From: Dactylis glomerata
Taxonomy: Eukaryota > Streptophyta > Magnoliopsida > Poales > Poaceae
DNA length: 64,000 nt
Assembly (NCBI GenBank): GCA_007115705.1
Contig: QXEO01000549.1
Span: 620,001 to 684,000 of the forward strand
Reading direction: 5' to 3'
Part shown: one piece after another, positions 52,704 to 64,000 of the stretch
Numbering within the stretch: the stretch's first letter is position 1
How the letters are laid out: the number at the start of each line of letters is the position of its first letter
Made by a program: the position numbers and the translations under genes
Notes under the pieces: generated by a model
Told to the model about the DNA's origin: nothing
Database searches by the model: none
What the model saw: the letters and a program-made list of their open reading frames with translations, nothing else

Positions 52704-54201
52704 TTGTTACAAAGTTGCAAATGAGTAGAGATGTCTTGCTTAACAAGTGCATCCAACCCTTTTTCTTGAATGCCATCAAGAGCATCAAACTTAGCCTACC
52801 TTTGAGAACCCCTTTTCTTAGTGGATGCTAAGTAGAGCAACAAGCTAAGCCTATCCAATATACCTACCTATATCCTTATGCCCTCTTGAGGATCATGCTT
52901 GAGCTGAAGGTATTTATGGAAAACTACTAGGTGGGAACCCCAATGAAGATCATGAAGATTTTGATTATGAAAACCTTGGATGGATGATTGTCCTCCAAGT
53001 TGAGTCTTTGCATGAAGATTCGAAATGAACTAATGACTACAGAATGATTTATGGAATAAAAGGATGATGTGTTGGGTATTTGCCGAACCAACCATACCGT
53101 ACGACCACATTACCTTGAAATGGGACAAGGCTTAGTGGAGTAGTTGGTTTGTTTTGGTGTAGACACTACAAATGTAGTGGAAGTCCGACCATGGACTCCA
53201 TGACCAGGGTTCCTAGGTTGGGATAACCTAGGTTCACCATCCTCCTGTTCAGGTGGTTGGGGTACATGCCGAAGAGCCCTCATTGAATATTGGACTACCT
53301 TGAGTAGGACTATACCAAGGATTAGTATCATTCCGGAGTGACAAGCGGCTGGGGACTTTGCACACCCCGGACAACCAATTGGACTCTGGTGTTGAGGGAC
53401 ACATCTCTTGGTGGTGGTGTTTATGCTAAGATGGGCCGATGAAACATTAATGATCGGTTGCTACTCGTGGCATACGTCGTTATGCAGGGATGCACCCACA
53501 CGATGAGTAGCGGGATGGTGTGGGTAAAGTGTACAACCTCTGCAGATTATAAAACTATTCGAATAGCCGCGTCCGCAGTCATGGACAGTTGGGTTGGTTG
53601 TACTTGACCTTTTCGAGAATTTGAGCAGTTATGAAGTGAACTATGCCATCGGTGCATGATGTGAATTAGAAAATGAACTTGACACTTGGAAGTTCCATCC
53701 TAGATTCAACTTAGAGAATTAATTTTTTTTTACCACTTAATGAATATTCTTGGGAAAGAAAACTAGCTTTATGCAAATGAACTTAGAGCTTAGACCACTA
53801 TATGAGCCATGCATTTCCCTTCTCATTTATTTATAAGATGGTTTGCGAGTGCATCCAATGTAGTCACGGCTCTGTCCCTGGCTATTAACTTGGCCAGACT
53901 TGAAGGAGAAAGATCAAGAAGGAAGGACCCTTGATGGCTTTGCGAACTAGGCTCGTTTCCTACTATCGGTTTTTGCCTGTGCAGTTGAAGCTTGACAATA
54001 TGGACCCAAAGTGTTATTCCGCTGCATTTTGATGTAATATAAGGTTTGGTCTATATGACCACCTATGTAATCCCTTTTATTTACTATTTATAGCTAGAAC
54101 TGGTTACCAAATACGTTATGTAAATCACAACAATGATTCTGGGATTGTGATGGATTACATAACGGGCACTTCAAATTGGTTATAAATTCATGGGTGTTAC
54201 A

Positions 54202-55145
54202 CTGCCGGGATGGGGAAGTGCCCCTGGAGCCATCTCCATCGATTCTATCACTTCCACTGCCGTCTCCATCGACTTCATCGCCATCTCCATCGACGTTGCT
54301 ATCTCCCATGATAAGGAGGGTGTAGTTCTCCCCCGGGGCTGAGGGCTCTACCGGTAGCTATGTGGTTCACCTCTCTCTCCCATGATGTGATCTATATGTG
54401 ATCATGAGTTTTGTATCTAGTTGAATTGGTAGATATTGTTCTTCATATACTATGCTACTCCAGTGCTTTATTATTGTAATCTCCGGAGACACCTTGTACC
54501 ATGATGTGAAGGTGACAGTGTGTGCATTATGTGTGTCTCTTTGGCTAGTGTCTCTATGAATTGTTGGTGTTTGTTGGAACCATCTAGTGCGCTCAAGGTG
54601 ATAGTGTGGGGCAATCTAGTTTGGGGAAATGCGAACTTTGAGGAATGCTTCGTAGCCCTACACATGATTAGTGTTCATTATCCATCGGAGAATAGTTTAG
54701 AATGGCATAGTGAAGATAGATATTTATGTGTTCAATTATATTATCTTTGTTGAGAGTGTCCACTAGTGAAAGTATGATCCCTAGGCCTTGTTTCCAAGAA
54801 TTGAAACACTGTTTACATTCAGTTTTGTTACATGTTTGCTCGCAGCGATATTTATTTCAGATTGCATTTACTACTTATAATCATCCGTATTACTTGTATT
54901 TCACTATCTCTTCGCTGAACTAGTGCACCTATACATCTGAGAAGTGTATTGGGTGTGTTGGGGACATAAGAGACTTCTTGTATCGTAATTGCAGGGTTGT
55001 TCGAGAGGGATAGCTTTGACCTCCTCCTCCCTGAGTTCGATAAACCTTGGGTGATCCACTTAAGGGAAATTTGTAGCTGTTCTACAAACCTCTGAACTTG
55101 GAGGCCCAACACTGTCTACAAGAATAGAAGCGTGTGTAGACATCA
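54202..55145 (+). repeat. 5' LTR of A, right piece
   Basis: Continues the LTR after B. It begins with the second CTGCC and ends GTAGACATCA at 55145. It aligns with 61541-62453. Confidence 0.93.
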
Positions 55146-55155
55146 AGCTCTTTTC

Positions 55156-55173
55156 TGGCGCCGTTGCCGGGGA
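55156..55173 (+). promoter_or_regulatory. Primer binding site of A (tRNA-Asp type)
   Basis: TGGCGCCGTTGCCGGGGA, the tRNA-Asp complement used by Athila-type elements, ten bases after the LTR. Confidence 0.9.
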
Positions 55174-55285
55174 GGTAAGGTAAAAGGTACTCACATCCTC
55201 GTATGTGATTGCTCGAAGTTATTTCCTTTAGATTCTGCAATCATATCTTTTTGTTTATTGTTTTTATTTTCAATAGTTAGGCTTA

Positions 55286-58124
55286 ATGGAAAATAAAGAT
55301 TTTATAGTATTTTTCCTGAGTTAGGACGTGAAGTGTTTGAAGAGAAAATTGAAAAACCTTTTGAGCTTTATTCGCATGCTAATAGCAATGTTATTTGTAT
55401 GAATTCTTTGAACACCGTTATTGCTAATGCTATAGAAAAGTCTAAGCTTGGGGAAGCTGGTTTTGATAAGCATGATATTTTTAGTTCCCCAGCTTTAGAG
55501 GAGAAAATTCGCTCTGATGATACTTTATCTCCCATATGTGATAATTCTAATGATGTTTGTGATCCTCATCCTTTTAAAATACCTATGAAAATTGTTGAAC
55601 ATGATATGAATAACTGCTATTTAGGGGATGGAATTGTCCATCCTGGTGATCATTTGCTCTTTATACATGAATTATGTGAGTTGTTCAACTGTGCAGGTAT
55701 TTCAACAAGCCAGGTTAAGAGGAAGCTATTATCTTTATCACTAAAGGGCAGAGCTACGGAATGGTATAAAACGCTGAAGGATGCCCGATCTATTAGCTGG
55801 GAGGAAATTGTACCTCTCTTTTATTCTAAATTCTATCCTTCTAGTGAGGTTCATAAAGATAGGAATTATATTTATAATTTTCATCCTCATGATGGAGAAA
55901 GATTGCCCAAGCATGGGGAAGATTGAAATCACTAATGTTCAAATGTCCCATTCATGAGCTCCCCCGTAATATTGTTATTAATAATTTTTATGCAAGGCTT
56001 TCAGGACATTACAAGGACTATCTAGATTCCTGTTTTGAGGGGTCTTTCACAAGCAAGGAGGTTGACACCAAGTGGGATATGCTTGAAATAATTCAAGGCA
56101 ATATCGAAGATTGGGATTGTGACAAAGGTAAAGAATCGGGTATAAACTATGAGTGACGAAGGTTAACTCGACAAATGTCCTAGATGAAGGACTTAGGATC
56201 GGGGGAATACGGCGTCGGATGAACTCGAAGGTAAAATCAGTCAAACAAGGTGTGTATCGAAAGTAAATGTGGTGGTTAACTTAGCTTTCTTTTAATCTGT
56301 CCCTCATCGTCCTCTCCTGGCCCCTAGATTTAGGTGGCCAGGTCTCAAGGAACGGGAGGGGTCCGATACATATTACAACATCGGTATAGGACATGAACTC
56401 GTATTTCAACTAGGATTACACTTGGGCCTAGCCTAACGGGCCTCAGGGGTACTCAAGTAACGGGCTCTATTATCTATACCCTTGTCAATGAGTATGATTG
56501 CATTAAGTCTTTCACTGAAACTGCTGATTTTCAAGAGCTTAGTGCCAAATATGGTCTTGATCCTCAAACTATTGTTGATTACTATAGAGCCTTTGCTTCT
56601 CATATTAATGTTCCCAAAGGAAATTGGGACGTGTTTCATGAATCTTTTCAAGACACTTGCATGGAAAGTGAAATTGTTATTGATGATGGCAATAAACATG
56701 CTCAAACTTCTGAAAGTACTATTTCTTATAAGCATGTTAATTTTTGTGGAGCACTTAGACCTTGTGAAAAGAATCATATCAAAGAAGATTATTGTATCCG
56801 CCACAGGAGTGAAGAAACTAGAATGTGGGATAAGGCTCTAAATGAGCTTGGTGAAAAGGTTTGTACCCTCTATCCTTTTATTTGTGAACTTTGCTATAAA
56901 GTGGGTCATTTCAATTTCCAATGTTCAAGCTATGATAGTAGCCTTTCTAATCCAATTAGTACTGCAAGTTTGTATTATGATGACATGATCACTCCCAATC
57001 AGCATGATGAGCTTACTTTATTTTTGGGATGTGAAGAGTTATCAAGAAAAACTTCTTTGGTAGATATGAGTGCTTTCGATATTAATAGCATCCTGCATGG
57101 TTGTCATCTTTATTGTGTTAATGATTGCCTCGCAAATACTTACATACAAAATGTTATAAAAGATGACGCTTTACGAAAATATGACAGGACTAATATGTGT
57201 TTTGTTCTTATTAATGAGAAGGAGGAATCCTCCAAAGTTTCTTCTATCGTTTCTATCATTAAACCAGGGTATGTGGAAAAGCTTCAGCTTCCTTTCAAGC
57301 CTCTCCCTCCTAAAGAAGGGAAGAAGCAGAAGAAGAGGAGTAAATGGAGAGAGGAAACAGTATCTTCCCCTAAACATGTTGCTCCTATTATAGTTTCTGC
57401 TGATGAGTCTGAACTCGATGATGTTCCTATGCCTGTTACCTATAGTAGTGATCATGATTGGGAAAAGCACACTACTCTTGATATTGAAAATCTTTTTGGT
57501 ACCAATTCTGAAAATTATGAGGTTAATAATTGTTGTACTATTAGTGCTATCCATGTTTCTTCCAATTATGATATGTTTACAAATGAACACACTTTGGAGG
57601 ATAGCTATTCTATTGCTTATGATGATTACAAGGATGAGTATGATATTTTCAGTCCACCTATTATTGAGGAGAAAACAAGGTATGATTACAATATGCCTCC
57701 TACTTTTGATGATTATGGTGATGAGAATAATGTTGATAGCTATTTTGCTGAATTTGCCCCTACTATGATTGCTAAGAATGACTATGTTCATGTGGGGAGT
57801 ATTAATTCTTTTATGCATGTGGCTCGTGATAAGAATGTTTTATGTGATAGTTATATTGTTAATTCTTTTCATGATGCTACTGAAAGTTATTTTGAGAGAG
57901 GGAAACATGGTTTTATGCATCTCAATATTATTAAGTTTCCCCTCTTTTTGTTGGAATTCTTGAAGTTGCACTTGTTTTGCCTTCCTATGCTTGTTGCTTT
58001 GTGGTTTCATGACTTGTCTCTTTACAAGACTCTTTTTCATTGGAAGTGGTTTAGATTTAAATTTGTTTCATATTTTCTTTATGATGCTCTCTCTTGCGTC
58101 AAGTTCTTCCCGACGTTTATGTGA
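55286..58124 (+). pseudogene. Gag-like protein of A, interrupted by solo LTR K
   Basis: The frame begins at ATG 55286 (MENKDF). A T-run length change (55310-55314) and a one-base loss near 55898 disturb it. The gag block KGRATEWYKTLKD, SWEEIVPLFYSKFYP and FEGSFTSKEV is of the Retrotrans_gag type. K is inserted at 56153; without it and one ATGAG copy the frame runs on. A CCHC knuckle CELCYKVGHFNFQC lies near 56886, a basic KEGKKQKKRSKWR segment near 57310 and an acidic Tyr/Asp-rich part after it. The last 70 residues are strongly hydrophobic (FPLFLLEFLKLHLFCLP). Ends at 58124. There is no protease or RT. Confidence 0.75.
56154..56487 (-). mobile_element. Solo LTR K in the gag of A, family of G
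   Basis: 334 bp, same length and ends as the LTR at 9446-9779, flanked by perfect ATGAG copies (56149-56153, 56488-56492). Its TATA region is mutated: CCCCTAGATTTAGG replaces CCCCTATATATAG. Confidence 0.95.
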
Positions 58125-61039
58125 GCATCTTCTCAAATTACTGCGCCTAGCTCAAAGGCGTTAAAGAAAAGCACTCTTGGGAGATAACCCAATGTTTTCT
58201 TTTCAGTAATTTTTCTTTTTGTTGAGTCTTGGAAGTTATTACTACTGTAATGACCTCTCCTTATCATTTTATTTCGTTTTTGTGCCAAGAAGAACCTCTA
58301 ATTGGAGGAAGGTAAGATTTGGGGAAGTTGCTATCCTGAAATAGATTTCTGCGCTGTACCATAAAAATTCGTGAAAATTCTCAGAAAGTCTTTTTGATCT
58401 GCGATTTCTTGTGCACATGCCCCAGGTTATTGCCAAACTTTCATTAGTTTTGCACGTTTCTATTTGAGCAACAAAAGATCCTCAGAAAAATCGATCTTTA
58501 CCAGCTGTTCTGTTTTGACAGATTTCTGCCATTATTTGCATTTGCTTCTTGATCTTTTTGTTTTTGAGTTCTTTTGATCACGGAACTTTTTGAGGAAGCT
58601 GCTACAGTAGATTATATGTTAATATGTGTTGTACTTGAGTTGAAACAGAACCAAAGGTGGATCTACTATCTTGCATACACTAATGTGGCTAATAAGAATT
58701 GTGTGAAGTTTTGTATGAAGGAAGTTTTCAAGTGTAGGGAAAGGAGAATGATGAGATGAAATGAAGAATGGACAAAAGATGAAGCTTGGGAATGCCCATG
58801 TCACCCCAAGAAATATCCAAGAAGTACAAGCGTCAAAGCTTGGGGATGCCCCGAGGCACCCCTTCTTCATCGGCAAAAATCAGGTCATCTTTCAAGACAC
58901 TATATTTTTATTGCATCATATTCTATGCATTTTTCTTGGAGCGTCCATTGTTTTTGCTTTCAGTTTTATTTTGTTTTGTTCGCTGCAATAAATGGTTGGA
59001 TCACATCATGTTTGTTTTGGAGAGAGACACGCTCTATTTTCATTGCCTAGAACACTTTAGTTTTCACTCTTATCGTTCAACGAGTGTTCTCTTTTTCTAG
59101 TACTACATTTAGCTTTCGTTCTTCGCCTTGATTTTTATTCAGATCTTGTTATTTATTTGTATCAAGGTGTATTTAGACCTCTGGTATATGATGCTTTTCA
59201 TCTCTAAGAGTTGATTCAAAAAGGTTGATTGGTGTTGGAAAAGACAAAAAAGTTGCATGCCTATAGTGGTACAAATGGGAGCTTGTTTAGACTGTGGCTT
59301 AGACTTTTGCATGTCATGCTTGATGCTATTTTGATAGTATGCTTAGTAGTTTTTGTTGTAGCATGACTTGTTTCAAATGACTGAGATTTCTTAATATGCC
59401 TTTGAAAGAATCTTGCGTTGTTTTTATTATATGGGAGCATATTATTGTGGTTTTCTCCTTTGATGCTTTATTTGGGTTGACTTGGAACATGATTACACCA
59501 TGTTTGACTTTAACAAGTCGCCTCTAGCCTCTATGATCATTTGGTTTCTGACTTGTGATACCACTTTATGCTTTGGTTAATAATTTTTTGTCGCTATGCA
59601 TGATTATGGCCGTTATTGCTCTCTTAGTTGGTCGCTCCTAGTCTTTTGCTAGCCTTCATCTGTACTGAGTATGAGCTCTACTCATGCATCCAACTCCCAA
59701 AAACCAAGTTTTCCAATGTGTCCACCATATCTACCTATTAGCAATTTGCTATTCCAAGTACATTCATCTTGCTTTTATCTATCCTTCAAATTAAAATTTT
59801 TGTTATGTGAAAATTAGTCAGTAAAGCTCTCACGAACCTGACGGCACATTTACTTTCTTGCTCTTAATATATTTGACCATTGTGGCTCTCTTATGTTGAT
59901 GTTATTCTTGCAAGTTGCAAGTTGGAAGTTAGCTCAGCCATGCTGTCATGGGGCACACTTTCAACATTACACTTACTCTCATTTAGTTGATATCATGATC
60001 TTTTGTTTATGGATACCTGCGATGTGAAATAAGTTGGGAACTTGTGAGCTCATGGAGTTTGTATATGTGTTAGAGAAACGTCTGGGCCGCTAATCTAAGC
60101 CATGCATCATTCATGGTGGAAATTTATAGCATGCTCATAGTGGACATTTGACGATGCATCTCAAAATAAAAAGCTATACCAATGGTAAATAAAAGAGATG
60201 TCGAGGTGTTCATTGTCTGTGTGTCTTGTCATTTTGATGTGGGCTTGTCTCCATGTCATCGGGCAAGAGGTACCCTGTTGGCGTTCTCGATGATACATGT
60301 ATGCTTACAATGACAAGAACTTGCTTGGGACCTAAGTCGAGTAGCATGAGGTTTGGGTATTCGTATATCACGGGACATGAGACTTTCAACTTATGATTTG
60401 TTAAGCATATGTTTCATAATTGTACTCGCATTAACCTTAACCATTCAAGATGCCTATGATGGGGCAATGAGAGCTCAAAGCTAGTAAGTATCATAATTTT
60501 TGGAGGTTTATAAAACTTGCAATCACTGCTTCCCTCTGTGAAGTGCCTTTCTTTTACTTTTATGTTGAGTCTCCACCTTCCACCTTTATGCACCGTCTAA
60601 GAGAGCATAATTGTCATTCTGATTATAATGTGCATGGTCCCAAAATTTATTATTGATTGATTCATGATTATGGTTTTGCTTGTTCTTAAATTATTTGTAT
60701 CTAGTCACCCTCTTAAACTTAAAGGTGTCCTATGCATTTATGTTTTGCTACTCCATGAAGGACAAGCTGAAAACCACTTTGCTATTTTTCTATATGCTCG
60801 AAACACACACTTGACTTTCAATGCATTATTACTCATGATCTTTTGTTTGTGTTACTTTTCATGTTATAACATGGTTGCTAAGTTTTATTGTCAAGATTAT
60901 GTCTTTTATGCCCATGTTTAGAGTACTTTGATCTCAGCACTCAATGCTTTACATCGTTTGATCCAGATTGTGTTGGTGCATGTCACCAAAAAAATTATTG
61001 TTTTGTTGTCACTTACCTACTCGAGGATGAGCAGGAGTT
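58125..61039 (+). other. Long noncoding 3' region of A
   Basis: 2.9 kb with stops in all frames; the ORFs here are short and unsupported. It includes two internal copies of the polypurine-tract-like word AAGCTTGGGRATGCC at 58782 and 58836. It occupies the place where an autonomous relative would have pol or env. Confidence 0.6.
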
Positions 61040-61054
61040 AAGCTTGGGGATGCT
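61040..61054 (+). promoter_or_regulatory. Polypurine tract of A
   Basis: AAGCTTGGGGATGCT directly before the 3' LTR. Confidence 0.8.
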
Positions 61055-62453
61055 TGATACGTCTCAAACATATCTATAATTTTTGATGCTCCATTCTTGT
61101 TTTACACCAATTGCTTCATGTTTCGATTACACTTCGTGGCGTTTTTATGCATTTTCTGGAACTAACCTATTAACAAGATGCCATGGTGCTAGTTCCTACT
61201 TTCTGCAGTTTTTGTTTTTCAGAAAAGTTACACAGGAATATTCTCGGAATTGGACGAAACGAAGCCCGAACCTCCTATTATTCCCGGACGCGAGATGAAG
61301 TCCAAAGGAAAGCCGGAGGGGGGCCAGGGACCAACCACACCAGGGGGTGGCGCGCCCCCCTTGGCCACACCTGGGGGTGGTGTGGGGCCCCTGGCCGCCC
61401 TCTGACATCGCCCCTTCGCCTATAAGAAGCCTCCGGCACGAAAAACCTAAATGAATTGGCGTATCTCCCTGTAAAGTTCCGCAGTGCCGCCGCCGTTGCA
61501 GACAATTTTGAGGGACAGAAGTCTCTATTCTGGCAACCTGCCAGGACGGGGAAGTGCCCCCGGAGCCATCTCCATCGACTTCATCGCCATCTCCATCGAC
61601 GTTGCTGTCTCCCATGATGAGGAGGGAGTAGTTCTCCCCTGGGGCTGAGGGCTCTATCGGTAGCTATGTGGTTCACCTCTCTCTCCCATGATGTGATCTA
61701 TATATGATCATGAGTTTTGTATCTAGTTGAATTGGTAGATATTGTTCTTCATATACTATGGTACTCCAGTGCTTTATTATTGTAATCTCCAGAGACACCT
61801 TGTACCATGATATGAAGGTGACAGTGTGCGCATTATGTGTGTCTCTTTGGCTAGTGTCTCTATGAATTGTTGGTGTTTGTTGGAACCATCTAGTGTGCTC
61901 AAGGTGATAGTGTGGGGCAATATAGTTTGGGGAAATGCGAACTTTGAGGAGTGCTTCGTAGCCCTAAACATGATTAGTGTTCGTTATCCATTGGAGAATA
62001 GTTTAGAATGGCATAGTGAAGATAGATATTTATGTGTTCAATTATGTTATCTTTGTTGAGAGTGTCCACTAGTGAAAGTATGATCCCTAGGCCTTATTTC
62101 CAAGCATTGAAACACCATTTACATTCAGTTTTGTTACATGTTTGCTCGCAGCGATATTTTATTTCAGATTGCATTTACTACTTATAATCATCCATATTAC
62201 TTGTATTTCACTATCTCTTCGCCGAACTAGTGCACCTATATATCTGACAAGTGTATTGGGTGTGTTGGGGACACAAGAGACTTCTTGTATCGTAATTGCA
62301 GGGTTGTTCGAGAGCGATAGCTTTGACCTCCTCCTCCCCGAGTTCGATAAACCTTAGGTGATCCACTTAAGGGTAACTTGCTGCTGTTCTACAAACCTCT
62401 GCACTTGGAGGCCCAACACTGTCTACAAGAATAGAAGCGTGCGTAGACATCAG
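61055..62453 (+). repeat. 3' LTR of A
   Basis: 1399 bp, uninterrupted, with TGATACGTCTC and GTAGACATCA ends. It shows the empty B site (AACCTGCCAGGAC near 61540). TATA box CTATAAG at 61420-61426. Confidence 0.95.
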
Positions 62454-62503
62454 TAGTTCAAGTTAACACTTAACTGGCTTACCTATCGGCAGATTACTCC
62501 ACA

Positions 62504-62533
62504 CTAGCAGAATTCCCGTGCTTTGCTACGGAC
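62504..62533 (-). promoter_or_regulatory. Helitron terminal hairpin and CTAG
   Basis: CTAG at 62504-62507; hairpin at 62515-62530. No target duplication is expected for a Helitron. Confidence 0.65.
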
Positions 62534-63232
62534 TATAAAAAACAGTGACATGTTACTGGAATACCTGAAATTTTGTATTATAGTGTAGAAAGCATAAAAA
62601 CAAATCCAATTAAATGAAATACTTCAGTGCCAGATCAGATCAGAGTGTATAACATACAAATTTGCTAGTCATGCCAAATAAGTACAGACATGCCTCACAG
62701 CAACAATCTTAGTAACAAAACCTAAAAATCAAAGATAAGTAAGTTGCGAGTACATTCGTCCGTAGTAAGTACACCGCTTATGTCAACATACTTTCAACTG
62801 CATTAAGATTTCAAACTACAAGCGTAGTCATAATGGAAATTGCATTCTTCTAAGAAGGAAATACAAATCCATATCGGAGTAACCGTAGTTGATATACTTC
62901 TTTGCTCTACTGGGCTGCTTCATATTGGTTTCTCCTATGGTCTCTTTGAAGAGATGGGGATACTTCAGCGTGGTTTGTTTTATTGCTCATATTCTTGTAG
63001 GCAGTTTTCTCTTCCCAACTCCCACCCGCTCACATGAGAACAACTGCGTCGTTACATGTGAATTGTCTTAACCAACGGAGCCTGAATGTTCTCGTCTAAG
63101 CAAGCTGAGGGTTCATGTACAGTCATATTATTTTATTCCATACAAACTATCAGTCTAAAAATAAACTGGTTGAGCTGTCGCAGTTGCTATCAACAAACAA
63201 GTGATGACAGAGTTAAGAGCACTGAACGCTGA
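62534..63232. other. AT-rich Helitron interior, no gene seen
   Basis: Short hydrophobic frames near 62889-63037 exist on the plus strand but have no recognisable domain. Nothing else stands out. Confidence 0.4.
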
Positions 63233-64000
63233 ATGAAGTTCAGCCTACTGAACTTTGCTTCCGACTTATTTTTTTGCATTTGCAATTTTCCAAAGTTGTT
63301 GGACAGACACTGCTTAGACCATCTTGGTCTGCAATTGCCTTCGTCCGATAAAGAACGAACTGGTTATTCCGTTCATGTAAAAGCTTTCCAAAATTTGAGG
63401 ATTGATGATGAGAACAAATTGAGCATTTGTCCAGTATATTTTCCTGGCAAATCATTTGAGGAAGGAGCTCGGGCTACAACCTGCAACCGAGCGCGGAGCG
63501 GACCCTCTGGCCATGGATAGCATCGACAGCAACTTGCTTCTGCTGATGAACTCCGCCACCGACACCAGTTTCAGGAGCAAAAGAGAAGTTGTGCACTCCA
63601 TATTCCCGCAGAGCTAGACGGCCAAGCAACATCGAAAGAGATCTGTCAACCCCTTTCCTTCCGTCACCATGACGGCGAAGAAAAGGAGATAGAGCCTCAA
63701 GATCTGCTCGAGACCCAACTCCACCGAGCTTATTTGAGGACGCCCTTCCAGATCCACCCATTCCCCTCATCCCCCACCACCCAAGATGAAGAAGAACGGC
63801 CTTCACCAGACCCCCTGCTCACCGGTAGCTGAGGCAGGCAGAATGACGGCATGACGCAATTCTCCACGTAGGAAAAGCAAAGCCTAAGACGGTTCCCTCC
63901 CCCGCCCTAGCTCCGGGCGGCAGAGCCACCGGAGAAGCCACCCTCACCAGATCGGTACCTCCTCGAACGGTCGTGCTGCGGGGAGAAGGTGGGAGAGGGG
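63233..64000 (-). other. Gene-like GC-rich segment, possible captured gene part
   Basis: On the minus strand the right 500 bp look like a plant 5' region (C/T-rich start, GGTGAG and GGTGAGC donor-like words near 63945 and 63823). An open frame 63806-63474 follows (ALSPFLRRHGDGRKG; SMLLGRLALREYG), and then a less GC-rich frame 63455-63240. On the plus strand 63233-63520 is also open. I recognise no domain on either strand. It may be a captured exon set with UTR, or noncoding. Confidence 0.3.

Larger units (their letters stand above)
11482..54201 (+). mobile_element. Element B: LARD-like retrotransposon with 4.4-kb LTRs
   Basis: TGTAACAACCC...GGGTGTTACA LTRs flank a short internal domain: 15861-16912 plus 30673-31893, about 2.3 kb, once E is removed. 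Target duplication CTGCC is at 11477-11481 and 54202-54206; the unoccupied site is seen in A's 3' LTR near 61541. Only a gag-like region with several zinc knuckles is present. Very long LTRs with little coding capacity fit the large retrotransposon derivative (LARD) class. Primer site and polypurine tract are intact. C and D sit in its 3' LTR and E in its gag. Confidence 0.88.
31894..54201 (+). repeat. 3' LTR of B, split by C and D
   Basis: Three pieces make the LTR: 31894-34117, 42522-42704 and 52125-54201. Removing C, D and one copy of each duplication leaves about 4.47 kb that aligns along its length to 11482-15860. The TATA box is at 33227-33233, the donor at 33511-33516 and the coding-like exon at 52519-52703. 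Confidence 0.9.
10992..62453 (+). mobile_element. Element A: Athila/Sabrina-like non-autonomous Gypsy element
   Basis: The outermost LTR retrotransposon of the nest. LTRs start TGATACGTCTCAAAC and end GTAGACATCA. The whole is flanked by a perfect GTAGT duplication (10987-10991 and 62454-62458). Without insertions it is about 8.4 kb: 5' LTR, tRNA-Asp type primer site, one gag-like ORF, a 2.9-kb noncoding stretch, polypurine tract and 3' LTR. It lacks protease, RT and integrase, so it depended on an autonomous relative. Its 5' LTR contains B and its ORF contains solo LTR K. The family name is from memory of typical ends; Wham-type relatives are an alternative. Confidence 0.85.
62504..64000 (-). 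mobile_element. Element L: Helitron, 3' end on the minus strand
   Basis: Read on the minus strand, a hairpin CCGTAGCAAAGCACGG (CCGT/ACGG plus GC/GC around AAA, one bulged A) is followed 8 bases later by CTAG and then T. That is the classic plant Helitron 3' end: hairpin, short spacer, CTAG, insertion before T. The element extends right; I found no 5' end (TCTCTACTA type) before 64000. Helitrons often carry host gene fragments, which would fit the GC-rich gene-like DNA at 63470-64000. No Rep/helicase is seen. Confidence 0.6.

Noticed and set aside
57171..57818. 215-codon minus-strand Ile-rich ORF in A
   Set aside because: Shadow of the Asp/Tyr-rich gag-like ORF of A.

Overview
This is a grass genome window, almost certainly Triticeae (wheat, barley, rye or Aegilops). 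The Copia LTR at 34118-35850 has the Angela/BARE start and tRNA-iMet primer site. The Ty3/Gypsy elements carry the second, archaeal-type RNase H of the plant Tat lineage. One element has an Athila-type tRNA-Asp primer site. Practically everything is transposable element DNA stacked in a deep nest. I found no intact host gene, rRNA, tRNA or CRISPR array. Elements are labelled A to L here for reference. Family names are from memory of typical ends, not from a database search.

The oldest visible layer is a broken B3-domain (REM-like) transcription factor gene at 9780-10560 and, once element A is removed, the 3' end of a Helitron (L) at 62504. G (a minus-strand gag-protease element, LTR 9446-9779) entered a B3 exon. 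G was then split by H (LTR 15-4317, minus strand, running off the left edge), and H's LTR took solo LTR J (3046-4177). To the right, A (10992-62453, TSD GTAGT, Athila/Sabrina-like, gag-like ORF only) landed between the B3 gene and the Helitron. A's 5' LTR was hit by B (11482-54201, TSD CTGCC, 4.4 kb LTRs, gag only). A's coding region holds solo LTR K (56154-56487, TSD ATGAG), a relative of G's LTR.

B contains three further insertions. E (16913-30667, TSD TGTGG, Tat-lineage Gypsy, minus strand) lies in B's gag. C (34118-42521, TSD CACAT, Angela/BARE-like Copia, minus strand) and D (42705-52124, TSD TAACC, Tat-lineage Gypsy, plus strand) lie in B's 3' LTR. E contains solo LTR F (19191-23335, TSD TTGTT), which in turn contains a poly(A)-tailed non-LTR retroposon I (19322-20634, 11-bp TSD). 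The depth is therefore five: A > B > E > F > I. Several junctions are confirmed inside the window because a second LTR copy preserves the empty site.

D is the youngest: its 926-bp LTRs differ at about three positions. It still encodes gag, protease, RT, RNase H, archaeal RNase H and integrase, but with frame breaks. E is an older, decayed relative. Elements E and G carry extra plus-strand genes antisense to their own gag-pol: in E an AT-hook plus B3-like protein with its own TATA-like box, in G an intron-containing coiled-coil gene.

The most interesting signals are: a seven-unit array of small hairpins with co-varying stems in F; a cysteine-rich micro-exon shared by the LTRs of F and H; an identical in-frame TAG at the protease-RT junction of both D and E; coding-like exons and a strong splice donor inside B's LTRs; and the antisense genes of E and G.
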